A DNA stretch of 32,490 bases from assembly GCA_002427845.1 (NCBI GenBank), contig DIYZ01000106.1, positions 1 to 32,490 on the forward strand, given 5' to 3'. Shown here piece by piece: positions 1 through 8,086 of this stretch (the first letter of the stretch is position 1; each line of letters starts with the position of its first letter). The position numbers and the translations under genes were made by a program. The notes beneath the pieces are model-generated. The model did not search any database. It worked only from the letters and a program-made list of their open reading frames with translations, and had not been told where the DNA came from. The stretch is from Chloracidobacterium sp. UBA6041 (GTDB lineage: Bacteria; Acidobacteriota; Blastocatellia; Pyrinomonadales; Pyrinomonadaceae).

Positions 1-222
1 GGCGGAAGCATAAAGCCCAGGGTGCAGCGAGCAAAGCGAGCAAACCCCGGGGTTAATGGCAACAGATCATACTCAGCCCGCTTTAGCGGGCGACAGACCT
101 CGCAACTCAAACATTCTGCCGCCCGCTAACGCGGGCTTCGAGTTCCTTACTGCTCTGTACCCAGGGCTGCGCTTCGCTGCATTGCGTTTCGCTACGCTTG
201 CCCTGGGCTTTATGCTTCCGCC
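1..222. repeat. Palindromic intergenic repeat element with 22-bp terminal inverted repeats
   Basis: Positions 1-22 and 201-222 are perfect inverted repeats of each other. Inside lie two short hairpins of the same design: GCCCGC-TTTA-GCGGGC at 76-91 and GCCCGC-TAAC-GCGGGC at 121-136. The right half is rich in GCTTCGCT/GCTACGCT iterations and can be read through as a peptide of the YPGLRFAALRFATLALGF type, a known kind of false ORF over such repeats. I see no transposase. It resembles the structured, MITE-like or REP-like elements scattered in Acidobacteriota and Planctomycetes genomes (family placement from memory). It may continue to the left of the window. Confidence 0.7.
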
Positions 223-288
223 TGCTCTGCAGGCTGTTGAACGGTTCCCTGCAAAACACTCGCTTACCCCTTCGAGGTAAACCAACCA

Positions 289-1857
289 TCACGGCTTCTT
301 GTCGGTTGGCGCCTCAGTCTTTGGTGCGTCGAGTTTGTAATCACCGACGTCCCCCGAAAAGTGTTTGTAGTCGCTCCACTCCAGAGTCTTATTGAAATCG
401 CCGCCGCCAAACACCAGAACTTTTACGGAAAGATTGATCTGCGCCAGACGTGGTAGCCAAACTCCCTCCACCATTCGCGTCTGTTCCATTACCACCGCCG
501 CGCCGGGGCGCAAATTAACCAGCAGACCACCACCCATCTTGAAGCCTTCCGCCAACTTCGCCTCGAGCCGCATCACCTGCTTGTCCGCCGGATCAATCCA
601 AACGACTCCCACCAGTTTTGAGATCAGATCCTCCTGCCGGTTACTGGGTTTGAATCCCGGCCGAGCACGAAAGTCGAAGACGACGGCATCGCGATCGCGA
701 AAACGCTCACGACGGGGTGAAACAAATTCATGGATTCTCAAAAACTGCGAAATCTCTACATCATCATCTTCCTCTTTACCCTTCGCAGCTTTCTTGCGCT
801 CTTGCTCCGCGCGACGCTTTTGTACTTTTTGCTCGTCCTTATCTTTTTCGCGTTCAGCCTTTGCCAATTCTTCTTCAACACGCTTCTGTTCTTTGGCCGC
901 GCGTTCGGCGGAGAGCGGAGTGCCATCTTCACTGATCAATTTCATTACGGGTTCACGATTGGCGATGGGAAAAACCTCGTACACCTTGACTGTTTCCTTC
1001 TTCACCTCACCTTTGCCGCTAATCTCGCGATCAGTTTCTTTCTTTAAAAACGAATACTCACTGAAGCGTTTCTCCAGCTCGTCCTGATTACGTGAAACTT
1101 CCCGCAGCAACGCAACCACATCGACCGCATCGGCGGCGAGCGGCGGATCGAAAATCGAATCCGTCAACCCGGTGTTGTAACTAGCTCGTTGCAGAATAAA
1201 AGTGAGGTCGCCTGTGCCGCTGTTTGTGCTGACACGATGGGGCTCAAGAACGTTTCCTTCCAAACGATATTCCGCAAACCGCGTCGTGGTTTTGCGGGCG
1301 TCATCTTCAATGCTGACCAACAACTTCGTGGTCGTGCTGAACAAATATCGCAAGCGCGCGCCGTTGCGCAGAGAAAACTCCACCACGTAAGCAGGGCCTG
1401 TCTCGAGTTGCTCAACTGAAACAACGTGGGCAAGCACATTGCTCTTCTTGATGTCCCCTAAGCGGCCGGCATCGAGGGCTGCCTGAAGTTTCGCGGCGGC
1501 GGCCTCAGCGCCGGTCAGGGTTTGCAACTTTCCATCAAGGCCGTGCAGCCACGCCGAACGCGCATTTGCCGCTGAGGTCAGTTGGCCATTTCCAAAAGTC
1601 ATCTCGCTACGAAGCGACGCAGGCGCTTTGCTCTGTGTCTTCGCAATACCCATCATCCGATCCCCGAGCTGTATCTGCCATTCGTAAGTGGCATCCCTGA
1701 TAGCGGCCACGCGCTTCTTGCCGCCGAGGGCCTTCAAGTAGCCCGCTACGATTTTCTCTGCCGAAGGTAGTTTGCGCGATGAGGCTCCCGCTTGCTGGCC
1801 GCACAGCGAATGGGTTGTTCCGCCCAGCAGCACCATCACCAGCGAAGCATAAAGCAT
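289..1857 (-). CDS. Secreted LolA-like (outer-membrane lipoprotein-sorting-like) protein
   Basis: A protein of about 522 residues if started at the ATG at 1857, which gives a signal-peptide-like N-terminus (MLYASLVMVLLGGTTHSLCG). An ATG at 2070 would prepend 71 residues without a signal and overlap the neighbouring gene, so I reject it. The first part (mature region SAEKIVAGYLKALGG onward) matches the opening of LolA-like proteins of Acidobacteriota. The second part contains a Glu/Lys/Arg-rich, probably coiled-coil stretch (EQKRVEEELAKAEREKDKDE) followed by another beta-rich region. Its likely location is the periplasm or cell surface and its function is unknown. A palindrome sits immediately upstream of the start where a ribosome site would be expected, so the start is not firm. 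The gene is on the same strand as the Lys-rich gene upstream. Confidence 0.7.
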   Translation of the reverse strand: MLYASLVMVLLGGTTHSLCGQQAGASSRKLPSAEKIVAGYLKALGGKKRVAAIRDATYEWQIQLGDRMMGIAKTQSKAPASLRSEMTFGNGQLTSAANARSAWLHGLDGKLQTLTGAEAAAAKLQAALDAGRLGDIKKSNVLAHVVSVEQLETGPAYVVEFSLRNGARLRYLFSTTTKLLVSIEDDARKTTTRFAEYRLEGNVLEPHRVSTNSGTGDLTFILQRASYNTGLTDSIFDPPLAADAVDVVALLREVSRNQDELEKRFSEYSFLKKETDREISGKGEVKKETVKVYEVFPIANREPVMKLISEDGTPLSAERAAKEQKRVEEELAKAEREKDKDEQKVQKRRAEQERKKAAKGKEEDDDVEISQFLRIHEFVSPRRERFRDRDAVVFDFRARPGFKPSNRQEDLISKLVGVVWIDPADKQVMRLEAKLAEGFKMGGGLLVNLRPGAAVVMEQTRMVEGVWLPRLAQINLSVKVLVFGGGDFNKTLEWSDYKHFSGDVGDYKLDAPKTEAPTDKKP

Positions 1858-1863
1858 GGCGCG

Positions 1864-1880
1864 CCGGCAGCTTCTGCCGG
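1864..1880. repeat. REP-like palindrome CCGGCAG-CTT-CTGCCGG
   Basis: A 7-bp perfect stem with a 3-nt loop lies directly upstream of the ATG at 1857. A related sequence, GGCAG-T-CTGCC, occurs at 32451-32461. It could be an interspersed palindromic unit or a leader stem-loop that affects translation of the downstream gene. Confidence 0.45.
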
Positions 1881-2029
1881 GCACGCAGGCTGAGGTTGAT
1901 GACTTTGGAAATCTGATTATCAAAGTTTGATCATTCAATTTGGATAGGCGCGCAGGTTGGGAAGGGGGTATGCCCCCGCTCCCAATACAAAGGAAGCAGC
2001 AATGAAGTGGGATGCAACTTGAAAGGCCT

Positions 2030-2302
2030 TCATTTCTTTTTCCGCTTTGCAGACACGGCTTTCTTTGCACTCCCGGTTTTGGCCGCCGTTTTCTTGCGCT
2101 TCTTCTCGACTTTCTTGTGGGCCGCGGCGGTGACTTGCGCCACCCGCTCCGCCTGAGTTAGTCGCTTAGTTTTTCCTCCCTGTTCATGCGGGTGGTCCTG
2201 CTCAGTCATCTCGCCCTGATGTTTTTGATACTCAAATTCGTTTACCGGGTTTCCGGCACCTACCTTGGCAACATCGAGGTTTCTCATCTGCTCTCTGCCC
2301 AT
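2030..2302 (-). CDS. Small Lys-rich, histone-tail-like hypothetical protein
   Basis: A protein of 90 residues starting at the ATG at 2302, chosen because GGGAGG lies about 11 nt upstream. The alternative start at 2341 has no such site. The N-terminal half is polar (MGREQMRNLDVAKVGAGNPV, then EFEYQKHQGEMTEQDHPHEQ). The C-terminal third is extremely basic, with KK/KRKK/AKK clusters like those of histone-H1-type or nucleoid-binding tails. There is no signal peptide or membrane segment. DNA or RNA binding is a guess from composition alone. It lies upstream of, and on the same strand as, the LolA-like gene. Confidence 0.6.
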   Translation of the reverse strand: MGREQMRNLDVAKVGAGNPVNEFEYQKHQGEMTEQDHPHEQGGKTKRLTQAERVAQVTAAAHKKVEKKRKKTAAKTGSAKKAVSAKRKKK

Positions 2303-2338
2303 AACGTTCGATTCCTCCCGTTTCGAATGTTTAGAGTA

Positions 2339-2381
2339 CAAGCTTTAGCTTGCCTCTGACCGATCAGCAACCTAAAGGTTG
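2339..2381. repeat. Pair of short palindromes CAAGCTTTAGCTTG and CAACCTAAAGGTTG
   Basis: Two near-perfect 14-nt palindromes, at 2339-2352 and 2368-2381, are separated by 15 nt in the non-coding stretch between the Lys-rich gene and the tRNA. They have the look of an interspersed intergenic repeat rather than a terminator, since there is no T-run. I see nothing else in 2303-2509. Confidence 0.45.
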
Positions 2382-2509
2382 AACTCTGAACTTCTTCTTC
2401 TAGAACTGAAACCCAGCACCTCTCGATTCGGCTGCTTGACACTGGAAAGTTCGCATTCGTATAGTGCAATCTCGCGCGCGCAGACACTTTCAAGTGACTG
2501 CATCCGAAA

Positions 2510-2585
2510 GCCGGCTTAGCTCAGTTGGTAGAGCGTCTGATTCGTAATTAGAAGGTCGCCGGTTCAACTCCGGCAGCCGGCTCCA
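2510..2585 (+). tRNA. tRNA-Thr (anticodon CGT)
   Basis: A full cloverleaf of 76 nt can be folded by eye. The acceptor GCCGGCT pairs with AGCCGGC. The D arm is GCTC/GAGC with loop AGTTGGTA. The anticodon stem TCTGA/TTAGA carries loop TTCGTAA, so the anticodon is CGT. The T arm is GCCGG-TTCAACT-CCGGC. CCA is encoded at 2583-2585 and the discriminator base is T. Confidence 0.95.
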
Positions 2586-2704
2586 GCAATAAATTTTCCC
2601 AAACAGTATAGGTATCAAAATGAAGCGCGGCAAAGTCTGCTGCTTCAGGCAGTTAACCTGCGCGAAATAATTATCCAGCGTCATAACCAACGAACCGGTC
2701 GACT

Positions 2705-3565
2705 ATGAAACTCACTGCCGCACAACTCGCCCGCTACAAGCAGGATGGTTTCCTCGTCGTGAATGACTTTGTAGATATCGCCTCCTGCGATCGCTTGCGT
2801 CGACGCGCCCAACAGATGGTTCACGACTTCGACCCGCATGGCCTCGTTTCAATCTTCTCTACGCGCGAACAGAACCGCTTGAGCGATGACTACTTTCTCG
2901 GCTCCGGCGACAAGGTTCGTTTCTTTTTTGAAGAAGATGCCTTCCTGCCAAACGGCACGCTCAAGCAGAGCAAAGAAAAGTCTATTAACAAAATCGGCCA
3001 CGCTCTTCACGAGCTCGATCCGGTTTTCAGCGAGTTCTCCAGAACGCCGGACATAATACAACTCGTCTCTGACCTGGGTATCGAGCAGCCTCTGCTGTTG
3101 CAGTCGATGTACATCTTCAAGCAACCGAGGATAGGTGGCGAAGTTACCTGCCATCAGGACAGCACATTTCTTTACACCGAACCGCAGAGTATTGCCGGTA
3201 TGTGGTTTGCGCTGGAAGACGCGACTGTCGAGAACGGTTGCCTCTGGGCCATCCCTGGTGGACACAAGCTCGGATTGAGATCACGTTGGTTGCGAAGTGC
3301 GGAAGCGGGAATGAAGTTTGAAGTGTTTGATTCCAGCGCCTGGCCGGAGGAGAGACTGGTGCCGCTCGAAGTAGCAACGGGCAGTTTGATTCTTCTCAAT
3401 GGTCTTTTGCCACACAAGAGCCTCCGGAATCGATCTGCAAAATCCCGCCACGCCTATACACTTCACGTAATCAGCGCCGATTGCTGCTACCCGAAAGACA
3501 ACTGGCTCCAACGCCCGCCGGAAATGCCGTTGCGCGGCTTTGAAGTTTCTTCCGACCGAAGCTGA
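2705..3565 (+). CDS. Phytanoyl-CoA dioxygenase (PhyH) family protein
   Basis: 286 residues, about the size of eukaryotic PHYHD1-type proteins. It is a predicted Fe(II)/2-oxoglutarate-dependent dioxygenase in the cytoplasm. The metal triad is visible: H150 and D152 in the motif CHQDSTFLYTEP and H237 in LLNGLLPHKS. R248 (SRHAYTLH) is placed like the 2-oxoglutarate-binding Arg. The segments GMWFALEDATVENGCLW and IPGGHKLGLRSRW are typical of the family. There is no signal peptide. The substrate cannot be inferred. It stands alone on the plus strand, just after tRNA-Thr, and converges on the LexA-type gene with a 74-bp gap in which I see no convincing terminator. Confidence 0.88.
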   Translation: MKLTAAQLARYKQDGFLVVNDFVDIASCDRLRRRAQQMVHDFDPHGLVSIFSTREQNRLSDDYFLGSGDKVRFFFEEDAFLPNGTLKQSKEKSINKIGHALHELDPVFSEFSRTPDIIQLVSDLGIEQPLLLQSMYIFKQPRIGGEVTCHQDSTFLYTEPQSIAGMWFALEDATVENGCLWAIPGGHKLGLRSRWLRSAEAGMKFEVFDSSAWPEERLVPLEVATGSLILLNGLLPHKSLRNRSAKSRHAYTLHVISADCCYPKDNWLQRPPEMPLRGFEVSSDRS

Positions 3566-3639
3566 ACGACTATCAGTGCATCCCTGCAAAAACTGCCCAA
3601 CAGGCAACAAAATATGTGATGCGAATTGCGAAAGGGGGC

Positions 3640-4260
3640 CTAATTCGTGGACCGAAGCAGGCCGCAGAATATTCCCTGGACGGCGACCTGGCTGGCAGGC
3701 AGGGTAAGCGGTTGGAGCTGGGAATTAGCAGGATGAAGCTCAACATTCGTTCCGCGCCGGTAAAGTTTTTTTAGAGTGGCCTGGTTCTCTTCGATCAGAA
3801 GGGCCACCACAATCTCACCGTTACGCGCTTCCGTGCGGTTTTCTATCAAGGCAATATCGCCATCACAGATGTGCTCGTCGATCATTGAGTCGCCTTTAAC
3901 GCGCAAGGCGTAAACTCGTTCGGGTCGCACGCTACCGAGCAGGAAGCGTGGCACAGGCACGGTCTCATTACACTCAACAACATCCAGCGGCGTTCCCGCG
4001 GCAATTCTGCCAAGCAGTTTCACTTCACACAGTGCATCCGGATCATCGACCTTAACCGTGAGTGCAAACGAACCGTCTTCGTGCGTTCTGATTAACAGAC
4101 CACGCCGCTCGAGCGCGGCAATATGTTTGGCGATAGTTGCTCTTGATTTAACGCCAATCGATCTCGCTATCTGTGCATAGGAAGGTTCGTGACCATGTCG
4201 CTCGGAGAAGCGCGTGATGTAATCGAGAATTTCTTTTTGACGCTGTGTACGTGGGAGCAT
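3640..4260 (-). CDS. lexA: LexA-type SOS repressor
   Basis: 206 residues. Residues 1-65 form a winged helix-turn-helix of the LexA type (RQKEILDYITRFSERHG, then EPSYAQIARSIGVKSRATIA). The C-terminal S24 peptidase region has the Ala88-Gly89 autocleavage site in GRIAAGTP, catalytic Ser125 in VKGDSMID, and Lys164 in ATLKKLY. The 39-residue Ser-Lys spacing is close to that of E. coli LexA. RecA-stimulated self-cleavage should relieve repression of DNA-repair genes. A good sigma-70 promoter lies inside a long inverted repeat just upstream, which suggests autoregulation. No strong ribosome site precedes the ATG at 4260. Other LexA-like S24 repressors are possible, but length and motifs fit LexA itself. 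Confidence 0.92.
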   Translation of the reverse strand: MLPRTQRQKEILDYITRFSERHGHEPSYAQIARSIGVKSRATIAKHIAALERRGLLIRTHEDGSFALTVKVDDPDALCEVKLLGRIAAGTPLDVVECNETVPVPRFLLGSVRPERVYALRVKGDSMIDEHICDGDIALIENRTEARNGEIVVALLIEENQATLKKLYRRGTNVELHPANSQLQPLTLPASQVAVQGIFCGLLRSTN

Positions 4261-4325
4261 AGGTTCCAGCCAATTCCCGAGCGCGCAATATATGAAGAGA
4301 ACAATGCGACCTTGAGATCGCGGGC

Positions 4326-4354
4326 ATTCTATGGCGCGCTAACAAAAGCGTCAA
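4326..4354 (-). promoter_or_regulatory. Sigma-70-type promoter of lexA
   Basis: Read on the minus strand, TTGACG (4354-4349) and TAGAAT (4331-4326) are separated by exactly 17 bp. Transcription should start near 4319, about 60 nt upstream of the lexA ATG at 4260. Confidence 0.65.
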
Positions 4355-4372
4355 GTCTTTGTTTGCGCGCCA
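4332..4372. promoter_or_regulatory. 41-bp inverted repeat over the lexA promoter, candidate LexA operator
   Basis: The outer arms TGGCGCGC-A/T-AACAAA are inverted repeats of about 15 bp with one mismatch. They flank the -35 box and abut the -10 box. A repressor dimer bound here would block RNA polymerase. The element lies between the SYLF gene stop and lexA, and no T-run follows it, so it does not look like a terminator. It does not match the E. coli CTGT-N8-ACAG box or the Gram-positive GAAC-N4-GTTC box. Confidence 0.5.
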
Positions 4373-4397
4373 CAGCTCAGATAGACCAAGCCGATCA

Positions 4398-5114
4398 CTA
4401 TTGGCGGTGAGAGTAGCGTGCTAGTGTTCGCGGAAAGATACGGACGCCGGCAGGCATCTCGCCCACGGGCACCGACTTGCCATTCAAGACTTCCGTGGCC
4501 TTCGTGCCGTAAACGCCTTCATTGAGATCATTATCCGGACTAATGACCGCTCCCTTTAGTGCTGCACCGATAAAAGCGCCCTTGCTACGAGAGTATGAAA
4601 GTATTCCGGCATCTAACCTCGGATTGGTTGAAGCCGCAGCTTCGCGTCCTACTGGACCGGCGGCCACGCCCACTTCGCCGCCAATCTCAAACTTGTCCCT
4701 CAGCAAACCATTCACGCCGTCCTCGTTCATAATTAACAACACGTAGTCTGTCTTGGTCGCGCCGATTTGAGCGCCAAAGCTCCCGCCACTCAAGTTGAAA
4801 AACGCCGGCGCCGACCAGCCATTCCTCGTGCGTCTGCTGATCACACCCTGACCGCCTTTGCCCCCAATAATAAAAGCGGCCTTGACTACATCCGGGAAAA
4901 CCGCAATCGCTTCGGCTTTGTCAAGCAACTCCTTAGGTATCGCCTTGTCACGAATGTTCATGATCTGAGTAAAAACTTCGGCCGCTTCACGTGAATGGCG
5001 CGTCCCGTCCTGCATCCTGGACTTCTTCTGAGCCGAAACGAGGTTAGCTGAAGATACCAGCAACAAAAATACGCTCACTAAACAAATCCCCGCTCGTCGC
5101 CTCGAAAACTTCAT
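4398..5114 (-). CDS. Secreted SYLF (Ysc84-type) lipid-binding domain protein
   Basis: About 238 residues from the ATG at 5114, chosen because GAGGAG lies 7 nt upstream and a signal peptide follows (MKFSRRRAGICLVSVFLLLV, ending at VSAQ). The mature part matches the SYLF/Ysc84 fold: KAEAIAVFPDVVKAAFIIGG, GQGVISRR, GWSAPAFFNLSGGSFGAQIG and YVLLIMNEDG in the usual order. SYLF domains bind membrane phosphoinositides in eukaryotes. The bacterial versions are exported and their role is unclear. The gene is on the same strand as lexA but is separated from it by lexA's own promoter. Confidence 0.85.
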   Translation of the reverse strand: MKFSRRRAGICLVSVFLLLVSSANLVSAQKKSRMQDGTRHSREAAEVFTQIMNIRDKAIPKELLDKAEAIAVFPDVVKAAFIIGGKGGQGVISRRTRNGWSAPAFFNLSGGSFGAQIGATKTDYVLLIMNEDGVNGLLRDKFEIGGEVGVAAGPVGREAAASTNPRLDAGILSYSRSKGAFIGAALKGAVISPDNDLNEGVYGTKATEVLNGKSVPVGEMPAGVRIFPRTLARYSHRQ

Positions 5115-5265
5115 TGTCACTCTCCTCACAATTGATGGAATACAAGCAAAACGCGCAGGCACAAGGTCGCTCCAATTTGCTCAAGAAACCTTTTCGTTTC
5201 GTATGACCCCGATACTACGCTCATTACCACAAAGACGATAGCAGCCTCTGACTGACGTCCCGAAT

Positions 5266-7698
5266 TTAGATAGAAACTTTCCGCAATCGTAACGAGTTGG
5301 CGATGACTGACACTGAACTAAAACTCATTGCCGCGGCGGCAATCATCGGGCTCAGCAGAATACCGACAAACGGATAAAGAACTCCGGCCGCGATGGGAAG
5401 GCCGATCGAGTTGTAGAGAAAGGCGAAGAAAAGGTTCTGTTTGATGTTCCTGATGGTCAGACGGCTCAGGACACGAGCGCGGACGATGCCGCGCAGGTCT
5501 CCTTTGACCAGGGTAACTCCGGCACTTTTCATTGCCACGTCAGTTCCGGTGCCCATCGCGATACCAACGTGAGCTTGCGCCAGAGCTGGCGCGTCGTTGA
5601 TGCCATCGCCGGCCATCGCTACAAACCTTCCCTCCGCTTGAAACTTTTTCACCACGTCCACTTTCTGATTAGGAAGGACCTCCGCCACCACTTCGTCAAT
5701 ATTCAACTTCCTGGCAACCGCCTCTGCCGTTGTGCGGCTGTCGCCAGTGAGCATGACAATGCGAATGCCTTCTTCGTGTAACTGTCTAATCGCTTCCGGG
5801 GTGGTTTCTTTGATCGGATCGGCGACGCCAACGAACCCCGCTGCTTTGCCGTCGACGGCCACGAACATCACTGTCTGGCCGTCGGCGCGTAAGCTTTCAG
5901 CCTTCGTCGCGAGTTCTCCGGCAGCGATTTTCAAATCATCGAGAAGAGCACGATTCCCGAGCGAAACTTTGTGACCATCAACCTCTCCAGTCACTCCCTT
6001 ACCTGTTAATGAATTAAAGGCGGTTGCCTCTGCGAGATTGACGCCACGCTCTTGCGCACCAGCAACGATCGCTGCTGCCAAAGGATGTTCACTACCCCTC
6101 TCCAAACTTGCAGCCAATCTCAATACGGTTTGTTCATCAACCGCTTCAACCGTAACGATGCTGACCAGTTTGGGTTTGCCTTCAGTAAGTGTTCCCGTTT
6201 TATCAACGACCAGCGTATCAACTTTGCGCATGATCTCGATGGCTTCGGCGTTTTTGAAGAGCACTCCGCTCTGCGCTGCTTTTCCGGTTGCTACCATGAT
6301 CGACATTGGCGTTGCCAAACCAAGCGCGCACGGACAGGCGATGATTAGTACAGCCACGGCATTGACTAACCCGTGGGCCATCCGTGGCTCTGGTCCCCAG
6401 ATGCTCCAAACAATAAAAGTAATTACCGCAATGGCGACCACCGCCGGTACGAAATAACCAGATACAACATCAGCCAGTTTTTGAATGGGCGCGCGACTGC
6501 GCTGAGCTTCGGCAACCATCTGGACAATCTGCGCTAACAATGTCTCAGCGCCAACGCGCTCCGCTTGCATCACAAACGACCCTGTCCCATTTACCGTCGC
6601 GCCAATCACGCGGTCACCAGGATGTTTCTCAACCGGAATCGGTTCGCCTGTTACCATCGATTCATCGATCGCACTCGACCCTTCTATGACAACGCCGTCA
6701 ACGGGCACTTTCTCGCCGGGGCGCACCCTTAAGCGATCGCCTACCTGCACCTGGTCCAGAGGAACATCTTCCTCGCTACCGTCTTCGCGAATGCGACGCG
6801 CGGTCTTGGGGGCAAGACCAAGTAGCGCTTTGATCGCCGCGCCAGTCTGGCTGCGCGCCCGGAGTTCGAGCACCTGGCCCAGGAGCACAAGCGTAGTGAT
6901 GGCCGCCGCTGCTTCGAAGTAAACCGGCACTTCACCAGACGGATCGCGAAAGGATGGCGGAAAGATTTCAGGAAACAGCTTGGCGGTCACGCTAAAAACG
7001 TATGCTACGGCCACACCCAGACTGATCAGCGTGAACATGTTCAGGCTGCGATTCACAATTGACTGCCAACCGCGAACAAAGAACGGCCAGGCACCCCAAA
7101 GGACGACTGGCGTTGCCAGCACGAGTTGGATCCAACCCCACGCCCGCATCGACGCGATTCGTTCCAACGGTGTGCCTGGTATCAACTCGCTCATTCCGAT
7201 TACGAGCAGGGGAAGAGTTAGAACCAGGCTCACCCAGAACCGCCGCGACATCTCGGCAAGTTCCGGATTCGCTTCTTCTTCGAGCGAGACAGTGCGCAGC
7301 TCGAGTGCCATCCCGCAAATTGGGCAACTGCCGGGCGCTTCGCGAACGATCTCCGGATGCATTGGGCAGGTGTAGGTAATCTTGTCAGAACCGGTAGCTG
7401 ACCGTGGTTCCCCGCCGGGCAGCCCGGCTGTGGTGGTGGTAGCGGCCGGCTCGCTATGGTCCGAAGCGTTTGCCTGGCTAGGATCTCGCAGATGTTTTCT
7501 CTGGATTCCGACCGGCTGCACTATCACCGGCTCAGCAGGTTTGTTCACAAAGCGTTCCGGCTCTTTCCGGAACTTATGCAGACAGTGTGCGCTGCAAAAG
7601 TAATAAGTTTCACCGTGATGCTCGAACGAACCCACCGCCCGCCCGGGATCGATTGTCATGCCGCAAACCGGATCCTTTACTTCTCTTCCAAGTCTCAT
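5266..7698 (-). CDS. Cu(+)/Ag(+)-type P1B ATPase with N-terminal YHS and heavy-metal-binding domains
   Basis: An 810-residue inner-membrane pump that exports monovalent copper or silver using ATP. Residues 8-52 are a YHS domain (DPVCGMTIDP, then YYFCSAHCLHKF). Residues 108-134 are an HMBD motif (YTCPMHPEIV, then CPICGMALE). After several membrane segments come TGE (350-352), the metal-site motif CPC (455-457), the phosphorylated Asp499 in DKTGTLTEG, SEHPLAAAI and GDGINDAPALA. The late YN (FLYNSIGLP) and MxxSS (MSFSSVSV) motifs fit the Cu/Ag-specific P1B-1 class. It has no classic GMTCxxC HMA domain, since the YHS/HMBD pair replaces it. SilP-like and CopF-like pumps share this layout. The ribosome site is weak (AGAG). 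It probably acts with the CusCBA cluster downstream. Confidence 0.93.
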   Translation of the reverse strand: MRLGREVKDPVCGMTIDPGRAVGSFEHHGETYYFCSAHCLHKFRKEPERFVNKPAEPVIVQPVGIQRKHLRDPSQANASDHSEPAATTTTAGLPGGEPRSATGSDKITYTCPMHPEIVREAPGSCPICGMALELRTVSLEEEANPELAEMSRRFWVSLVLTLPLLVIGMSELIPGTPLERIASMRAWGWIQLVLATPVVLWGAWPFFVRGWQSIVNRSLNMFTLISLGVAVAYVFSVTAKLFPEIFPPSFRDPSGEVPVYFEAAAAITTLVLLGQVLELRARSQTGAAIKALLGLAPKTARRIREDGSEEDVPLDQVQVGDRLRVRPGEKVPVDGVVIEGSSAIDESMVTGEPIPVEKHPGDRVIGATVNGTGSFVMQAERVGAETLLAQIVQMVAEAQRSRAPIQKLADVVSGYFVPAVVAIAVITFIVWSIWGPEPRMAHGLVNAVAVLIIACPCALGLATPMSIMVATGKAAQSGVLFKNAEAIEIMRKVDTLVVDKTGTLTEGKPKLVSIVTVEAVDEQTVLRLAASLERGSEHPLAAAIVAGAQERGVNLAEATAFNSLTGKGVTGEVDGHKVSLGNRALLDDLKIAAGELATKAESLRADGQTVMFVAVDGKAAGFVGVADPIKETTPEAIRQLHEEGIRIVMLTGDSRTTAEAVARKLNIDEVVAEVLPNQKVDVVKKFQAEGRFVAMAGDGINDAPALAQAHVGIAMGTGTDVAMKSAGVTLVKGDLRGIVRARVLSRLTIRNIKQNLFFAFLYNSIGLPIAAGVLYPFVGILLSPMIAAAAMSFSSVSVIANSLRLRKVSI

Positions 7699-7891
7699 AG
7701 GGACTCTACCGAACTGGCTACTCCGTTGAAAATCTTGCAGAATGCGCGTTTCACAAATTCAAGTTCTCACGTTCGAGTGGGTTTACGCAAAAGATAACGA
7801 AGCATGATTATAGTTTGGTGCGTCAGCGAACACGCATTTTGTGAACCACAGTGCTGATAACGTTATCGAGTAGTGTCCTAATTTCAGTTCT

Positions 7892-7984
7892 CTCTGTTGT
7901 AACCTCGGTGTTCTCTCTGCCTCTGTGGGGAACAATCGCGAAGATTCACCACGGAGTCACAGAGGGCACAGAGTACGCACAGAG
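7892..7984. repeat. Imperfect inverted repeat of the CACGGAG/CACAGAG type
   Basis: The left arm runs from 7892 (CTCTGTTGTAACCTCGG onward) to 7928. The right arm starts at 7947 (CACCACGGAGTCACAGAG) and reaches 7984. The arms are imperfect inverted repeats over about 36 bases, built of CTCTGTG/CACAGAG units. Repeats of this wording are scattered between genes in many environmental bacteria. Otherwise I see no gene in 7699-8086. Confidence 0.5.
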
Positions 7985-8086
7985 ATTAGTTCAACCCCGG
8001 GACACGACCTGTTACCGATCAATCCGGGCGCATTCAACTTTTTATCTTGATGAGAGTCTCGCAAGTGATGTTAATATCGCGCCGAA

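Noticed and set aside
392..1087. Long plus-strand open frame (231 residues) inside the LolA-like gene
   Set aside because: It is antisense to a gene with a signal peptide and a clear domain; its Ser/Arg-rich composition is typical of shadow frames.
2284..2690. Minus-strand open frames over the tRNA region
   Set aside because: They run through the tRNA gene and intergenic palindromes and have no ribosome site or protein-like composition.
4332..4372. Inverted repeat read as a terminator for the SYLF gene
   Set aside because: No T-run follows on the minus strand, and the repeat contains a well-spaced promoter for lexA.
6038..6457. 139-residue plus-strand open frame within the P-type ATPase
   Set aside because: Shadow of the conserved CPC/DKTGT region on the opposite strand.
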